From NCBI GenBank assembly GCA_002424605.1, contig DIKQ01000005.1, forward strand, positions 428,401-492,400: a DNA stretch of 64,000 nt, read 5' to 3'. The position numbers were made by a program, and so were the translations under genes. The notes under the pieces are model-generated. The model saw only the letters and a program-made list of their open reading frames with translations. It was not told the DNA's origin and ran no database searches. This DNA is from Cloacimonetes bacterium UBA5614 (lineage in GTDB: Bacteria > Cloacimonadota > Cloacimonadia > Cloacimonadales > Cloacimonadaceae). Position 1 is the stretch's first letter; every line of letters starts with the position of its first letter. This document shows, one piece after another, positions 8,186 through 18,800 of the stretch.

Positions 8186-10726
8186 ATGCAGATTGATGAC
8201 TTTGTCCATGAACTGAAAACGCATAAATCATACACCGACACACTTGTGTCCGAGCAGGAACTGCCGGCGCAGGAAGCAATCTGGGAGGACGTTCCCTCCT
8301 ACATAGATGCTGCCATCCGGGATACTTTAGGCAAGACGGGTGTTTCCAGGTTGTACCGGCATCAGGCGGAGGCGATTCAGTGCGTGCTGCATGGAGGCAA
8401 CATCGTTCTTAGCACCGGGGTTGCCAGCGGCAAGAGCCTGGCTTACCAGGTGCCCATTATGCAGACACTGCTTGTAAACCCCAATGCCCGCGCCTTGCTC
8501 ATCTATCCAACCAAAGCCCTCGCCCAGGACCAGCAGCATAAAATGGACAACTACCTTGCCTTGCTGGGGCAGGCATCCGGCAGGCACAAAGCTTACCATA
8601 CGGGCATTTACGACGGGGACACTCCTTCCGGGAAGCGTGCTCTCATCCGCAAGCAGGCATCCCTCATCTTTACCAATCCCGATATGCTTCATTTGGGAAT
8701 CATGCCTCACCACACGATGTGGACTGCCCTCTTCGCCAACCTGAAATACGTCATAATAGACGAGGTGCATATCTACCGCGGGGTGTTTGGCTCCCACCTG
8801 GGCAATGTAATCCGGCGTCTGAAGCGCATCGCGTCCTTTTACGGCTCAAATCCTGTTTTCATCTGTACTTCTGCCACCCTGTCCAACGCCAGGGAATTTA
8901 CGGAGCGGTTGCTGGAAAGTGCCGTCACCCTGTTTGACCGGGACGCTTCCCCGCATGGCAGGCGCTATTTCCACATCATTAATCCGCCTATGATAAACAA
9001 GGAACTCGGCATCCGCAAGAGCAGCATGATTGAGTGTGTTTCCCTGGCAAACCGTTGCCTGAACTCATCTGCACAGACGCTGCTTTTCACCATTTCCCGC
9101 AGGAGCGCTGAACTGCTTTTCATCTATTTGCGTGATAAATCCCGCCAGCCGGATAAAATCCGCAGTTACCGCAGCGGTTATCTGCCGGAGCAAAGGCGCG
9201 CAATTGAACGGCAGTTGCGTGAAAGGGAGCTTGACCTGGTCATCTCCACCAACGCTTTGGAACTGGGAATCGACATCGGCGGACTGGACTCCGTGCTTCT
9301 AAACGGCTATCCCGGCAGCATCTGCGGCACCCGTCAGCAGGCAGGCAGAGCCGGACGCAAAGGCAACAGCTCCTTTGCCGCACTGATAGCTGCTTCTACT
9401 GCCCTTGACCAGTACATTTGCCAGCATCCGTCCTATCTGTGGGACAAATCACCCGAGCAGGCATTAATAGACCCGGACAACCCAGAAATCCTGAAGAGCC
9501 ATCTGCTCTGCGCCGTCTTTGAGATGGCAATGCTGGAAACGGATGGCTTCGGAGCGCTCTCAGCACAACAGATTGCCCCTTACCTGCATTTCCTGTTGCA
9601 GGAGGGTAAAATCCGCAAGGTCGGCAACCGCTACACAGGAGTCCTGGAGACCTATCCGGCGGGTGAAATCTCGCTCCGCAACGCGCCGGGGCAGTTTCTC
9701 ATCAATCACGGCGATGACCTCATCGGTGTTGTGGACGAAGCCAGCGCATACTGGATGGCTCATCCGGAAGCGATTTACCTGCAGAACGGCGATACTTTTT
9801 TGGTGAACAAACTCGACCTCGAAAACAGGAAAATCGAAGTTGAACCCATCCGCACCAACTATTACACTCAGGCAAACCGACGCACCGGGATTGAACTGCT
9901 CGACCTGCTGGAAAGCGAGGACATCACTGGCGGTAAGAAGTATTTCGGCAAGGTGGAGGTTACCACCCAGATAACCGGATTCAAGAAATTGCGCTGGTTC
10001 ACGCAGGAAGTCATCGGCTACGGCGAACTGGACCTGCCTCCCACCCACCTGAAGACCGATGCCTGGTGGCTGGGCATCAATCCGGACGTGGTGAAACGCA
10101 TCAAGGATCTCGGACTTTGGCGCAACGAAGCCAACGACTATGGCAAGGGCTGGGACATGGTCACACAACTCATCCGAACCCGCGACCAGAACCGCTGCCG
10201 GCATTGCGGAGCAGCGGAGGGCGAAAAACCTTTTGACGTGCATCACATCGTTCCCTTCCGCAAGTTTGAAAAAGCCGAACTGGCAAACCATCCGGAAAAC
10301 CTGATAACCCTCTGCGCGCGCTGTCACCGCCTGGCAGAACAGCAGGTGCATATCCAGAGCGGAATGGCTGCCCTCTCCTATCTGCTGGTCAATCTAGCGC
10401 CCTTTTTCCTGATGTGCGACAGGGAAGACCTGGGAGTACACAGCGAGGACGATTCACCCCTGGGAGAAGACCGTCCCGTCGTAGTCATTTATGACAATGT
10501 TCCCGGCGGTATCGGACTCAGCAAAAAACTCTATGAAATCAGCCCCCTGCTGCTGCGGGAGGCATATATACTGGTGAAAAACTGCCCCTGTTCCGAGGGT
10601 TGTCCCGCCTGTACGGGACCAGTGGCGGAAAACGGACTGGGAGCCAAACAGCATGCCCTTGCCATTCTTGCCGAATTGCTGGATAAGCAAAAACCTTCCG
10701 CCAAAGTTATCGACTTTCCTGCCTGA
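8186..10726 (+). CDS. MrfA/YprA-like DEAD/DEAH helicase with inserted HNH domain
   Basis: 846 residues. ATG 8186 follows AGGA at 8171-8174. Superfamily 2 helicase motifs are all visible: Q-like YRHQAEAI (~60), motif I GVASGKS with K83, motif II DEVH at 192-195, motif III TSATLSN, motif V STNALELGIDIGG and motif VI QQAGRAGRKG. The C-terminal part is the DUF1998/MZB zinc-binding region of MrfA (IYDNVPGGIGL, then NCPCSEGCPACTGP). B. subtilis MrfA is a 3'-5' helicase that works with the nuclease MrfB in mitomycin C damage repair. Unusually, an HNH endonuclease module sits inside the C-terminal region at ~671-720 (CRHC, DVHHIVPF, ENLITLCARCH), with metal and catalytic residues intact. Inferred role: DNA repair or defence helicase-nuclease. 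No MrfB-like gene is adjacent. Confidence 0.9.
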   Translation: MQIDDFVHELKTHKSYTDTLVSEQELPAQEAIWEDVPSYIDAAIRDTLGKTGVSRLYRHQAEAIQCVLHGGNIVLSTGVASGKSLAYQVPIMQTLLVNPNARALLIYPTKALAQDQQHKMDNYLALLGQASGRHKAYHTGIYDGDTPSGKRALIRKQASLIFTNPDMLHLGIMPHHTMWTALFANLKYVIIDEVHIYRGVFGSHLGNVIRRLKRIASFYGSNPVFICTSATLSNAREFTERLLESAVTLFDRDASPHGRRYFHIINPPMINKELGIRKSSMIECVSLANRCLNSSAQTLLFTISRRSAELLFIYLRDKSRQPDKIRSYRSGYLPEQRRAIERQLRERELDLVISTNALELGIDIGGLDSVLLNGYPGSICGTRQQAGRAGRKGNSSFAALIAASTALDQYICQHPSYLWDKSPEQALIDPDNPEILKSHLLCAVFEMAMLETDGFGALSAQQIAPYLHFLLQEGKIRKVGNRYTGVLETYPAGEISLRNAPGQFLINHGDDLIGVVDEASAYWMAHPEAIYLQNGDTFLVNKLDLENRKIEVEPIRTNYYTQANRRTGIELLDLLESEDITGGKKYFGKVEVTTQITGFKKLRWFTQEVIGYGELDLPPTHLKTDAWWLGINPDVVKRIKDLGLWRNEANDYGKGWDMVTQLIRTRDQNRCRHCGAAEGEKPFDVHHIVPFRKFEKAELANHPENLITLCARCHRLAEQQVHIQSGMAALSYLLVNLAPFFLMCDREDLGVHSEDDSPLGEDRPVVVIYDNVPGGIGLSKKLYEISPLLLREAYILVKNCPCSEGCPACTGPVAENGLGAKQHALAILAELLDKQKPSAKVIDFPA

Positions 10727-10742
10727 TTGCTTCTTCCTCTAT

Positions 10743-10815
10743 CACATGTCCCGAAGATGTCCCGAAGCCTCCCGAAGAAAACCCGGTCAACTCCGCGGCA
10801 TCTTCGGGACATCTC
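10743..10815. repeat. 73-bp palindromic intergenic element, copy 3 of 7
   Basis: Starts CACATGTC (one base off GAGATGTC) and ends GACATCTC. It lies 16 nt after the helicase stop codon, between convergent genes. The left flank CTTCCTCTAT and right flank AGTAAGGGAG match copies 1 and 2. Confidence 0.9.
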
Positions 10816-10829
10816 AGTAAGGGAGATGC

Positions 10830-10868
10830 AAAAAAAAGACGGAACCCGTGTTATGGGAACCGGGTCCC
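10830..10868 (-). terminator. Terminator of the M14/C25 gene cluster
   Basis: On the minus strand GGGACCCG pairs with CGGGTTCC across a ~12-base loop, followed shortly by a run of eight T. It lies about 50 nt past the carboxypeptidase stop at 10921. Confidence 0.75.
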
Positions 10869-10920
10869 GCCTTATGAACAATTGTTTTTCGTTAATTCTT
10901 AAGCGTTACTGCTGTTATCC

Positions 10921-12810
10921 TTACTTGGCAGAGCCGGGATAGGTCAGGGTGCAGGGCTGGATGACCTTTATCCAGTATGCTTTGCCGGGCTGCATCTGGG
11001 TTAATGTGTTTCCGCCCGCGCCGGGGATGTAAACGCTATCCAGATAGCGCACTTCCTGCAGATAAGTGCTGATGGATGCGAGAGCGAAAGATACGGTAGA
11101 AGCGCTGGAAGGCAGATAGCCCACCAGGTTCCAGCCGGTATAAAGGGAAAGGTTGTAGGCGGAGGAATTGAGCGCTGTGCCTTCAATTTCCAGGGTGACA
11201 GGACTGCTCATGTTCACCCAGTATCCCTTACCGACCTCCAGATTAGATAGAGTATTGAAGTAAGCGGGCATGGAAGGTGCATAAGAGAGATTGGCATCCT
11301 TTACCTGGAGCAGGTTTCCGCTGATACCGGCAAAGATTTCCTGCGCGGAAAAATCCTCCGGCAAAACATTCAAGCTGATAAAGTTCCACCCGGCTGAAAG
11401 AGAGATGGTCTGGGCAGGGGGCACTTCTCCGAATACGGCATTGAGAGTGGTTTTCTGGTTGGCAGTGATGACCACGCCTGTAAAGGTCTGGGTGGGATAT
11501 CCGCTGGTGCTGATTTCCACCGTGTAGGTACCGGGCATCAGCATCCTGTAATAGTCGCCGTTGACAGGGTCTGTGGTGGCACGGGAGTAGGTTGCATCCA
11601 GTCCCACGATGTTGATGGTGGCGTCCAGGGGCTGTCCGTAAGCATTGGTGACAATTCCGTGCAAGCCGTAGAGGGCATTTTCCAGATAGGTCAGCAGGGC
11701 ATTGTAGTTATAATTCCAATAGTTGGGCAAAGTGGAGGCGGAAGGCATCTTGGTGGAGGAAATCTCCATGGTGACTTCGCGGCATTGCCTATAATAAGTG
11801 AACCAGTCCTGCCTGCCTCCGTCCATGGTGTACCAGGCATAGCCGTTGGTGACGCCGGGAATGCTGCCGCTGTAAAGGTCGTCAAAGTATCCGGCGGGGC
11901 TATTGGCCTGGGCGGAAGTGGCATAGGCAGTGCTGATAGCTGAGAACCAGGCGTTGTCCACATGCAGGGAAGAAATGCTGTCCCAAGGGTAGTTTGCCAC
12001 CTCGGCTCCGCCGTGGAAATTGGCGGAAATCACGAAGTGTTTGGAGTTTCCCAGATTCATCATGATGGATGTTTCCGGCTGGATAGCATAAGTAGTGCCG
12101 CCCCAGGGGTCCGGGAAGCTGCGGTTAAGGTCAATGCCGTTCTGGTTGTATCTGCGCGCTGCTGAAATGTTGTTGTTGCCGCCGTAATAAGTTCCATCCG
12201 GATTGGCATTGGGGTTTATCCAGATTTCCATATTGTTTACCATGTTCTGGACGCGGGGGTCGGTATTGTAATTACTCAGCAGGTAATCAATCAGGCGCAA
12301 CATCAGGACATAACCGGTGGTTTCATCGCCGTGCATGGTGGAACTGTACATCACTTCCGGTTCCGCTTCATGCTGGTATATGTTGTCCGAGATTTTGGCA
12401 AAGAGAATCTTCCTGCCGGCAACCGTGGTCCCTGCATCAATAATCTGGCAGAGATTGGGATAATTGGTCTGGAAGGCATACATCATGTTAACATACTCGT
12501 CATAGGAGGGATAGGCATCCCAAAGACGTGAGACTTCGGAGGCGGTCTTCAGTTCGTGCTGATAGAGCGAAGCCGGCGCCGGTAGCAGCTCTGCGGTGTA
12601 TCCCAAGCGCTGGAAAGCTTCCCATTCGGTGTCATTGGCATATGCCCAGACGGTGTTACCCCTGACATTATCAATAGAAATAATGCTGGTCAGTTGCTGC
12701 AGTTCGGAGCGGTCATTAATCTGGAAGCTAAAATAATACTGGTTCCACTCCCCCGCCAATAAAGGCAGGGAGAGTAGAATCAGGATAGCTGTTATAAGCA
12801 GGTTTCTCAT
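10921..12810 (-). CDS. Secreted M14 zinc carboxypeptidase
   Basis: 629 residues with a signal peptide (MRNLLITAILILLSLPLLAG). The peptidase domain spans ~95-375. Zinc ligands are H160 and E163 (HGDET) and H266 (FHGGAE); the catalytic Glu is E349 (EVTMEIS). A carboxypeptidase-regulatory-like beta domain follows (~380-460). The end holds two copies of a GWNxISL/GWNLVGY module (~465-629), each closing with a KGYWV or KAYWI motif. There is no type A sorting domain. It should remove C-terminal residues from peptides outside the cytoplasm. The start lies 2 nt after the stop of the upstream C25 protease gene, so the two are co-transcribed and probably translationally coupled. A gingipain-like endoprotease followed by a carboxypeptidase makes functional sense. 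Confidence 0.9.
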   Translation of the reverse strand: MRNLLITAILILLSLPLLAGEWNQYYFSFQINDRSELQQLTSIISIDNVRGNTVWAYANDTEWEAFQRLGYTAELLPAPASLYQHELKTASEVSRLWDAYPSYDEYVNMMYAFQTNYPNLCQIIDAGTTVAGRKILFAKISDNIYQHEAEPEVMYSSTMHGDETTGYVLMLRLIDYLLSNYNTDPRVQNMVNNMEIWINPNANPDGTYYGGNNNISAARRYNQNGIDLNRSFPDPWGGTTYAIQPETSIMMNLGNSKHFVISANFHGGAEVANYPWDSISSLHVDNAWFSAISTAYATSAQANSPAGYFDDLYSGSIPGVTNGYAWYTMDGGRQDWFTYYRQCREVTMEISSTKMPSASTLPNYWNYNYNALLTYLENALYGLHGIVTNAYGQPLDATINIVGLDATYSRATTDPVNGDYYRMLMPGTYTVEISTSGYPTQTFTGVVITANQKTTLNAVFGEVPPAQTISLSAGWNFISLNVLPEDFSAQEIFAGISGNLLQVKDANLSYAPSMPAYFNTLSNLEVGKGYWVNMSSPVTLEIEGTALNSSAYNLSLYTGWNLVGYLPSSASTVSFALASISTYLQEVRYLDSVYIPGAGGNTLTQMQPGKAYWIKVIQPCTLTYPGSAK

Positions 12811-12812
12811 GT

Positions 12813-15800
12813 TTAGTTCCGTCTTCCGGGCAGGTTTTTGACTGCCGTTACATAGTAGAACGCCTGTGAGAATACCTGCGGGTCGGTAAATTGAGGATTG
12901 GTGGTTGTTCCAATCAGGACAAACGGACCGTAAGGGCTTTCTGAGCGGTAGATGTTGTATTCATCCGCATTGGCGCATGGCTGCCACTGCATACCCATTT
13001 CGCCGGAAATCATCGTTTCCATTTCCACAACCGGCTCTTCTATTATTATCTGAGTTATACCATTCAAGGCAATGGGCATGGGAGTTCCGATTACCTGACC
13101 GAAGTTCAGGGCATAGGTCTGCTCCACAGGATAGGACATATTCATAGCATTGTCAAACACCATGAAGCTGACTGTTTCGCCCTGGGAGGCAAGGTTGACC
13201 AGCAGGGTCACATAGGCAGTACCTTCGTTGATGGATACTTCAGCCATTCCGCGACATTCGCTGCCCACAAAGGCACCCACCCAGTCATGCTGCTGGCAAG
13301 CGCCCCAGTCAATGGTGGCGATTCCGTAAACGGTGGCTGAGTTATTGGGATAGGTAACGACAGTCCAGTTGGGAGTATTGGGCTGATAAACGTTCAGGGT
13401 GACCGGGAGATACTGCACCGGATTGTCCGGATCGTTACTAGTGAAAACGATGCTCGTGTTATAGGTTCCGGCTGCAAGTCCCGTGGCGTCAAACTGGATT
13501 CCAACCGGGTAACATGCACTGTTGGGGACAGAAGCAGTCATCGGGTCGCAGACAATCCAGGAAGGCGAACCCGTGAAAGTGATTGTATAGTTCAGATTCA
13601 CAGAACCGCTGTTGCAGATTGAGAACCCGGAGGTCAGCTGATATCCGGCCGCTACTGTTTCCACGATGGAAGTGGGACTCAGGATAGCAGTGGGAGGGGC
13701 ATATCCCAGTCCTGTGACCGGAACAGTGACTTCAGGATTGTTGGCTGCATTGCTGGTGATAACCAGATTCCCGGTGTACGCCTGAGGCAACTCCGGTGAG
13801 AAAGTGAGTTCGTATGTATTGGTTGCTCCGGCATTAACGGAAAAGCCCAGCGCATTCCTGCTACCGGCTGAAGATGTAAGGGCAGCACGGTTGGAAACAT
13901 CCCTGGCAGCAACAACAGAATATCCGGCAGGTGTGACGATATCGCCATTAAGGGTTGCTGTTCCAGTGTTCTGGATGGTGAACTGCATCATGCTGCTGCC
14001 GCCCATCGGAGTGTCAGGGAAATCCAGGGCAGTGGGCAGGACGCTAATCATCGGCTGCGGTGTGGTCGGGGTAATGGTAACATCATCCAGGTAGAGGTCA
14101 GGTCCATAACCGGAAATGGCGTCAAACTTCAGGAAAAATGCCTGGTTTGTGTATCCGGCAGGTAAATCGACATTTGCCGTAACAAAGGTACCGGGATTGG
14201 TGCTTCCTGCTCCGTCGCCGGACTCAAATTCAGTTCCCAGCCTATACCAGATTTCCGTCCAGTTTGCCATATCGGTGGAATATGAAACACGCATGGCATC
14301 ATTGGGATAGGTGGCATTATAGGCATGTGACCACTTGAAGCTGAAAGCAACCGGTCCGGTAGGTCTGAGCGGAGGAGTAATCAGAACGGCATTATTGGGA
14401 ACCTGCCAGCCCCAGAGATTAGCATAAGCACAAGGAACGGCAGTATAGTGCGCCCAGTTTTGAGTACCGCCTGACAGAGACCAATCAGCCGGAGGCCAGG
14501 TGGTGAATGTTTCCACCCAGGGGAAGGCCGTAATTGTGGGGTCATAGCAACTGCCGGTAAGGGCAACGCTGTGACTGGCACGGCCTGCAAGGTTATCCGT
14601 TATGACCAGGTTACCCGTGTGGTTTCCGACAGCAGTAGGCAGGTATCTGACAGTGATTGTCGTGGATTGCCCGGCTGCCAGGTTTATCGGGAAGGTGGGA
14701 GGGGTCTGAATGGTGTACATCCCACTGCCTGTAATGGAAGCGCCAGTGATGGTCAGGTTTCCCCCACCGGTATTGGCAACGGTGAAGGTTCGGGTCTTGA
14801 TTGTGTTGATGACCGTCGCTCCAAAGTCATGGGAAGTGGGAGAAACTGTGAATTGGGGATTGGAAGTCACCGTAGTAAAGACCATCTTGACATTGGGACG
14901 GTAGGTTGAGGTTGTACCGCCTGTGAAGATATTGGACTGGTCAACCGTGTCGCTTCTCAGGTAATTGTATCCATTGGTTACAGTGGTATATTGGACGGTT
15001 CCGGTGGAAATGTAGGAACCAATCAAGCCAAAGGCAGTATCAATGACTATGTTATCCGTTCCATTCCATAAGAAGGGCGTGGAAAGAACCAGCATATTGT
15101 AACCTGTCTCTGTGGGCAGGTAGGAAGTAGAAGTCCATACCGTTGCCATGCCCTCAGCAGGAATCCAGGCAGATGCATCGGTGGCTGTAGTGTGCTTCAT
15201 CCGGATAATGTAATTGGGCATGGTAAGAGTCGGTAATCCGGTGATGTTGAATCCTATTTGTGTTATATTCAGGGGACCTACAATACCAAGAGCATTCAGT
15301 TCTGCAGCAGTATAGACGGATTGGCCGTGCAAACTGTGGTAATAAACGTTAATTGGTGAAGCCGTGGTGGTGGTGGTCGATGTAGTGCCTGTACCAAGGA
15401 TTGCTTCCAGAACAGTCTGAGCAGTCGGAGTAACCGTAACGGTGTTGGAGGGGTCGGAGTCACCGCCGGCATAGGCAGCCCTTACGTAATAGTTATAGGT
15501 GGTCTCGTTGACGACGCTGGTGTCATTGTGGGTAAGACCGGTCACCGTGGTCAGCAGTCCGCCGTTGCGGTATATCTTGTAGCCGGTCGGTGTGCCTGAT
15601 ACAGGAGCCTGCCAGTTCAGGGTTACCTGCCCGTTGCCGGCGATGCCCACCAGGTTCTGGGGTGGATTGTATACGCTGGGGGATGTGCTGGCAGGGAAAA
15701 CAATGTTGTCCACCCAGGCGCAGTCCGAACCACTGTTGACTGAGCTGTCCTTGTAATATGTCCAGGCAAGCGTCCTCGTCCCTGCTGCCAAAGCATAGGT

Positions 15801-18800
15801 GTATTGCGTCCAGCCGATTTCGCCGGCCCATTGAACCACCTGCACTCCGTCCACATAGAATCGCAGATAGTCATAGCCGCTTTCAGAACTCACCTTGTAC
15901 CAGAAGGAGATGTCTCCGCCCGTGGTAAGTATCCTTACCGTCTGCATCGTGCTGGTCTGGCTGTGGGTGATGGCTCCGCTTCTGGCTGAGTAAGTACCTG
16001 TCTGGGCATTGGTGTTGTCTATCACCCAGGGCAGGTTGCCACTGAAGGTCCAGGGGAAGGAATTGAAGTTGCCTGTCTCAAAGTCCTCCAGGATAAGACC
16101 CACTGCCGTGGTTTCCGTCTTATTGGCAGTATAAGCTCCCGCTGTGGCATTGAACACCAGGGAAGCAACTGTGCCGACGGTCATACCGGATGATGCCGTG
16201 ATGGTAAAGCTTAAGCTGGCTGCTCCGCCGGCTGTGATTGCCGCGAAGGAGGCGTTGCCATTGACGACTGTGATGCCGGGAGTGGAGCAGGATAAGGTGG
16301 CATTGCCAGCAGTAGATGACGCTGCTCCGGTGTTGTTCAAGGGCATGATAACAGTCACAGTCTCACCCGGGTCAAGGCGTCCGTTGTTGTTGCCGCCTGT
16401 ATCCTGGATGGTCATGTTGCCAAAGGCAAGAGCCGGTGCATTGATTACCTGGCTGAAGTTATGCGTCCAGGTATTGGCTCCGCTTACCATGGTAATGGTA
16501 AAGGCGGCTGGGGTGCCGTTGGCTATGTTGTTGGCTATATTAAACGTATAGGCGTTGTTGATGGTGGTGCTGCCTCCGGCTGCCAGGGACGCTATCGTCT
16601 CGGTTCCGTCGGTGATGCTGATGCCGGGGGTCGCGCAGGTGAGAGTGGCTGTTACATTAGTAGCTGTTGCAGCTCCAATGTTTTGGAAGGTAACATTGAA
16701 GCGGCCGGTTTCGTTGTATTCAGCTATGTTGTTGTTGCTGTCTGCATAGTTGGCAGCAGAAACTGTCATGTAGGGTCCGGTATTGGGAGCAATGGTCACG
16801 TTTGCCTGGATAGTAATCTTGTTCTGGCGTGTGATGACCAGCTTGGCAGTTCCCACAGTGGAGAAGGGGGTAATCGGCAGGGTGAGGGAACCGGAAGTCC
16901 CGACAATGCCTGTTCCGTATATGACTCCGCCCATAGTGAGAGCTACTCTGGATTGAGGTGTGGCTGTAACATTGATGGAAGTTGCTCCAATCAGGATAGT
17001 GGCGGGGTAGGTGGCTGCATTGGTGGTGGGAACTCCATAATAGGGCATAAGAGAGGGGTCGCCCATGATGGAATAGATTTCCCAGTAATAGGGCTTTCTG
17101 GAGCTGGTGCTTTGCTGAACCGCCATGTTGCCCATGTAGTTAGTTTCGCCAACGGTTTGAGCCCAGTCGGCTAACGCTTCGCCATGGGTGTGGAACATGG
17201 CATCATAAGCGCCCAAAGTGGAGGCATTGTAAGGATGGGCTGCTGCCTGAATGGGGGTCTTGTAGCCGATGCCCCACCAATAGTCCTCATCCCAGTAGGT
17301 ATTGTTAGTGCCACCGATATAGGCGACGCCGCCGGCATTTGCCTTGCGGATGATAGCTTCTCCGAAACAGGGTCCGCTGGCATAATTGAATTTATTGGTG
17401 ATACAGCAGTTGCCGACCATGAGACCATATTTACCTGTATTGGTCATGTTGTTTACATCAGTAACAGTAAAAGTGGGGTCTGCCCAGCTTGTTTCACTGC
17501 CGTGAGCCGTGTAGTTCATATACCCCCTGCCGTTATTGGCATTGGCAATGATGGCAGCGTCGCTGGTCTGTGAAGCAGGATAAAGATAGGTATCGGAAGT
17601 GATACCATTGGTAGTATTAAAATAATGCGTCGTGCCATAGTTAATCTGTCCATTGCCATAAGTGGGAGCATAAGAAGCGTCCGCACCGGCAATCATCACG
17701 ACATTGCCCAGATAGCTAAGGTCGGGCATGGCTGTCTTTTCAAAGGTGACTGTCTTGTTGATGATATTGGTCAGCTCTGTGGCAGAGGAAACGGAGAAAC
17801 GTCCGTAATAAAGCTCCGGTAAATAGTCCGTGCCATTCAGGCGGACATAGGTGAGGTCGGTCACATGAGCCGTGCTGGACTCACCAGTATTGGCGATGAT
17901 ATTATCCCCGCTGGTGGAGGTATCGCCCACTATCAGCAGGTAGGTGGGCATTGGGTTTTCTGTGGTTGATGAGTTCCATAAGTTTTGCATATAGGTCTTG
18001 ATTGCTGTAGTCGAATTGGTGACAGTACCGCCTGTTCCCACGGTGGTGGTGATAACCTGGAACCCCCGCTGGGTTTTCCATTCAATATAGGGTGCCAGAG
18101 TGGAAACATAGTTGGGAGGAGTGAGGATGAGAAGCTTGGTAGGGTATCTTACCAGAGAAGGCCTGTCGTTGTTCCAGTTGAATATGGTTTTGGAATAAAG
18201 CTGTTCAAACTCAAAGGAAGCGGTCTTTGCCAAAAGCTGTTCCGTTGCGATAAAATCTGGGTTATCAAACCTGACCTGGATGGTCACGTCATAGTTTACC
18301 ACCAGTTCTCCGCTTACAGGATTGTAGCTGACGGGTTCAAACTCAATCTGGAAGAGCCGAACGCCACGCATGTAGCCGGCATCGGTAACTGTAAAAAGCT
18401 CGTTGCTGCTAAGGGAATTGCGGTTGTAGGCATTTTCCTTAACTTCAAAGGGCACCTTCTCAGGGTCTTCGGATTTGGATATGGAGGCCTGAGCGGGAAT
18501 AATCCTGTGCTGCAGGCGCGAATCGCTCCGGTTGAGAGTCCGCTGGCTGCGGGAGATAACTTCGTAGCTGACGCTGGCACCCACCGGAACTGCAATCATC
18601 CGGCTGATGACAGGGAGCTGGGGTTCGCCGATGCGGCCTGTGAATCCGTAACCATTGATGGAAACCTCGTCATAGGTTCCGCCACGGGTCTGTTTCTCTT
18701 CGATTTTCAGTTCAGAAGCCCTGAATTCCACTTCAAAACCATATTGGTGGTTCTGGGTAAGGCGGGCTCCGGAAGTTGCGGTTGAAAGAGGTATCTGCCT

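Noticed and set aside
9560..10351. 263-codon minus-strand frame inside the helicase
   Set aside because: It overlaps the conserved C-terminal and HNH coding region on the other strand and has no start signals.
17985..18785. 266-codon plus-strand frame antisense to the 2022-aa C25 gene
   Set aside because: No family features, and it is entirely within a well-supported coding sequence. Similar shadow frames occur throughout the large secreted-protein genes.
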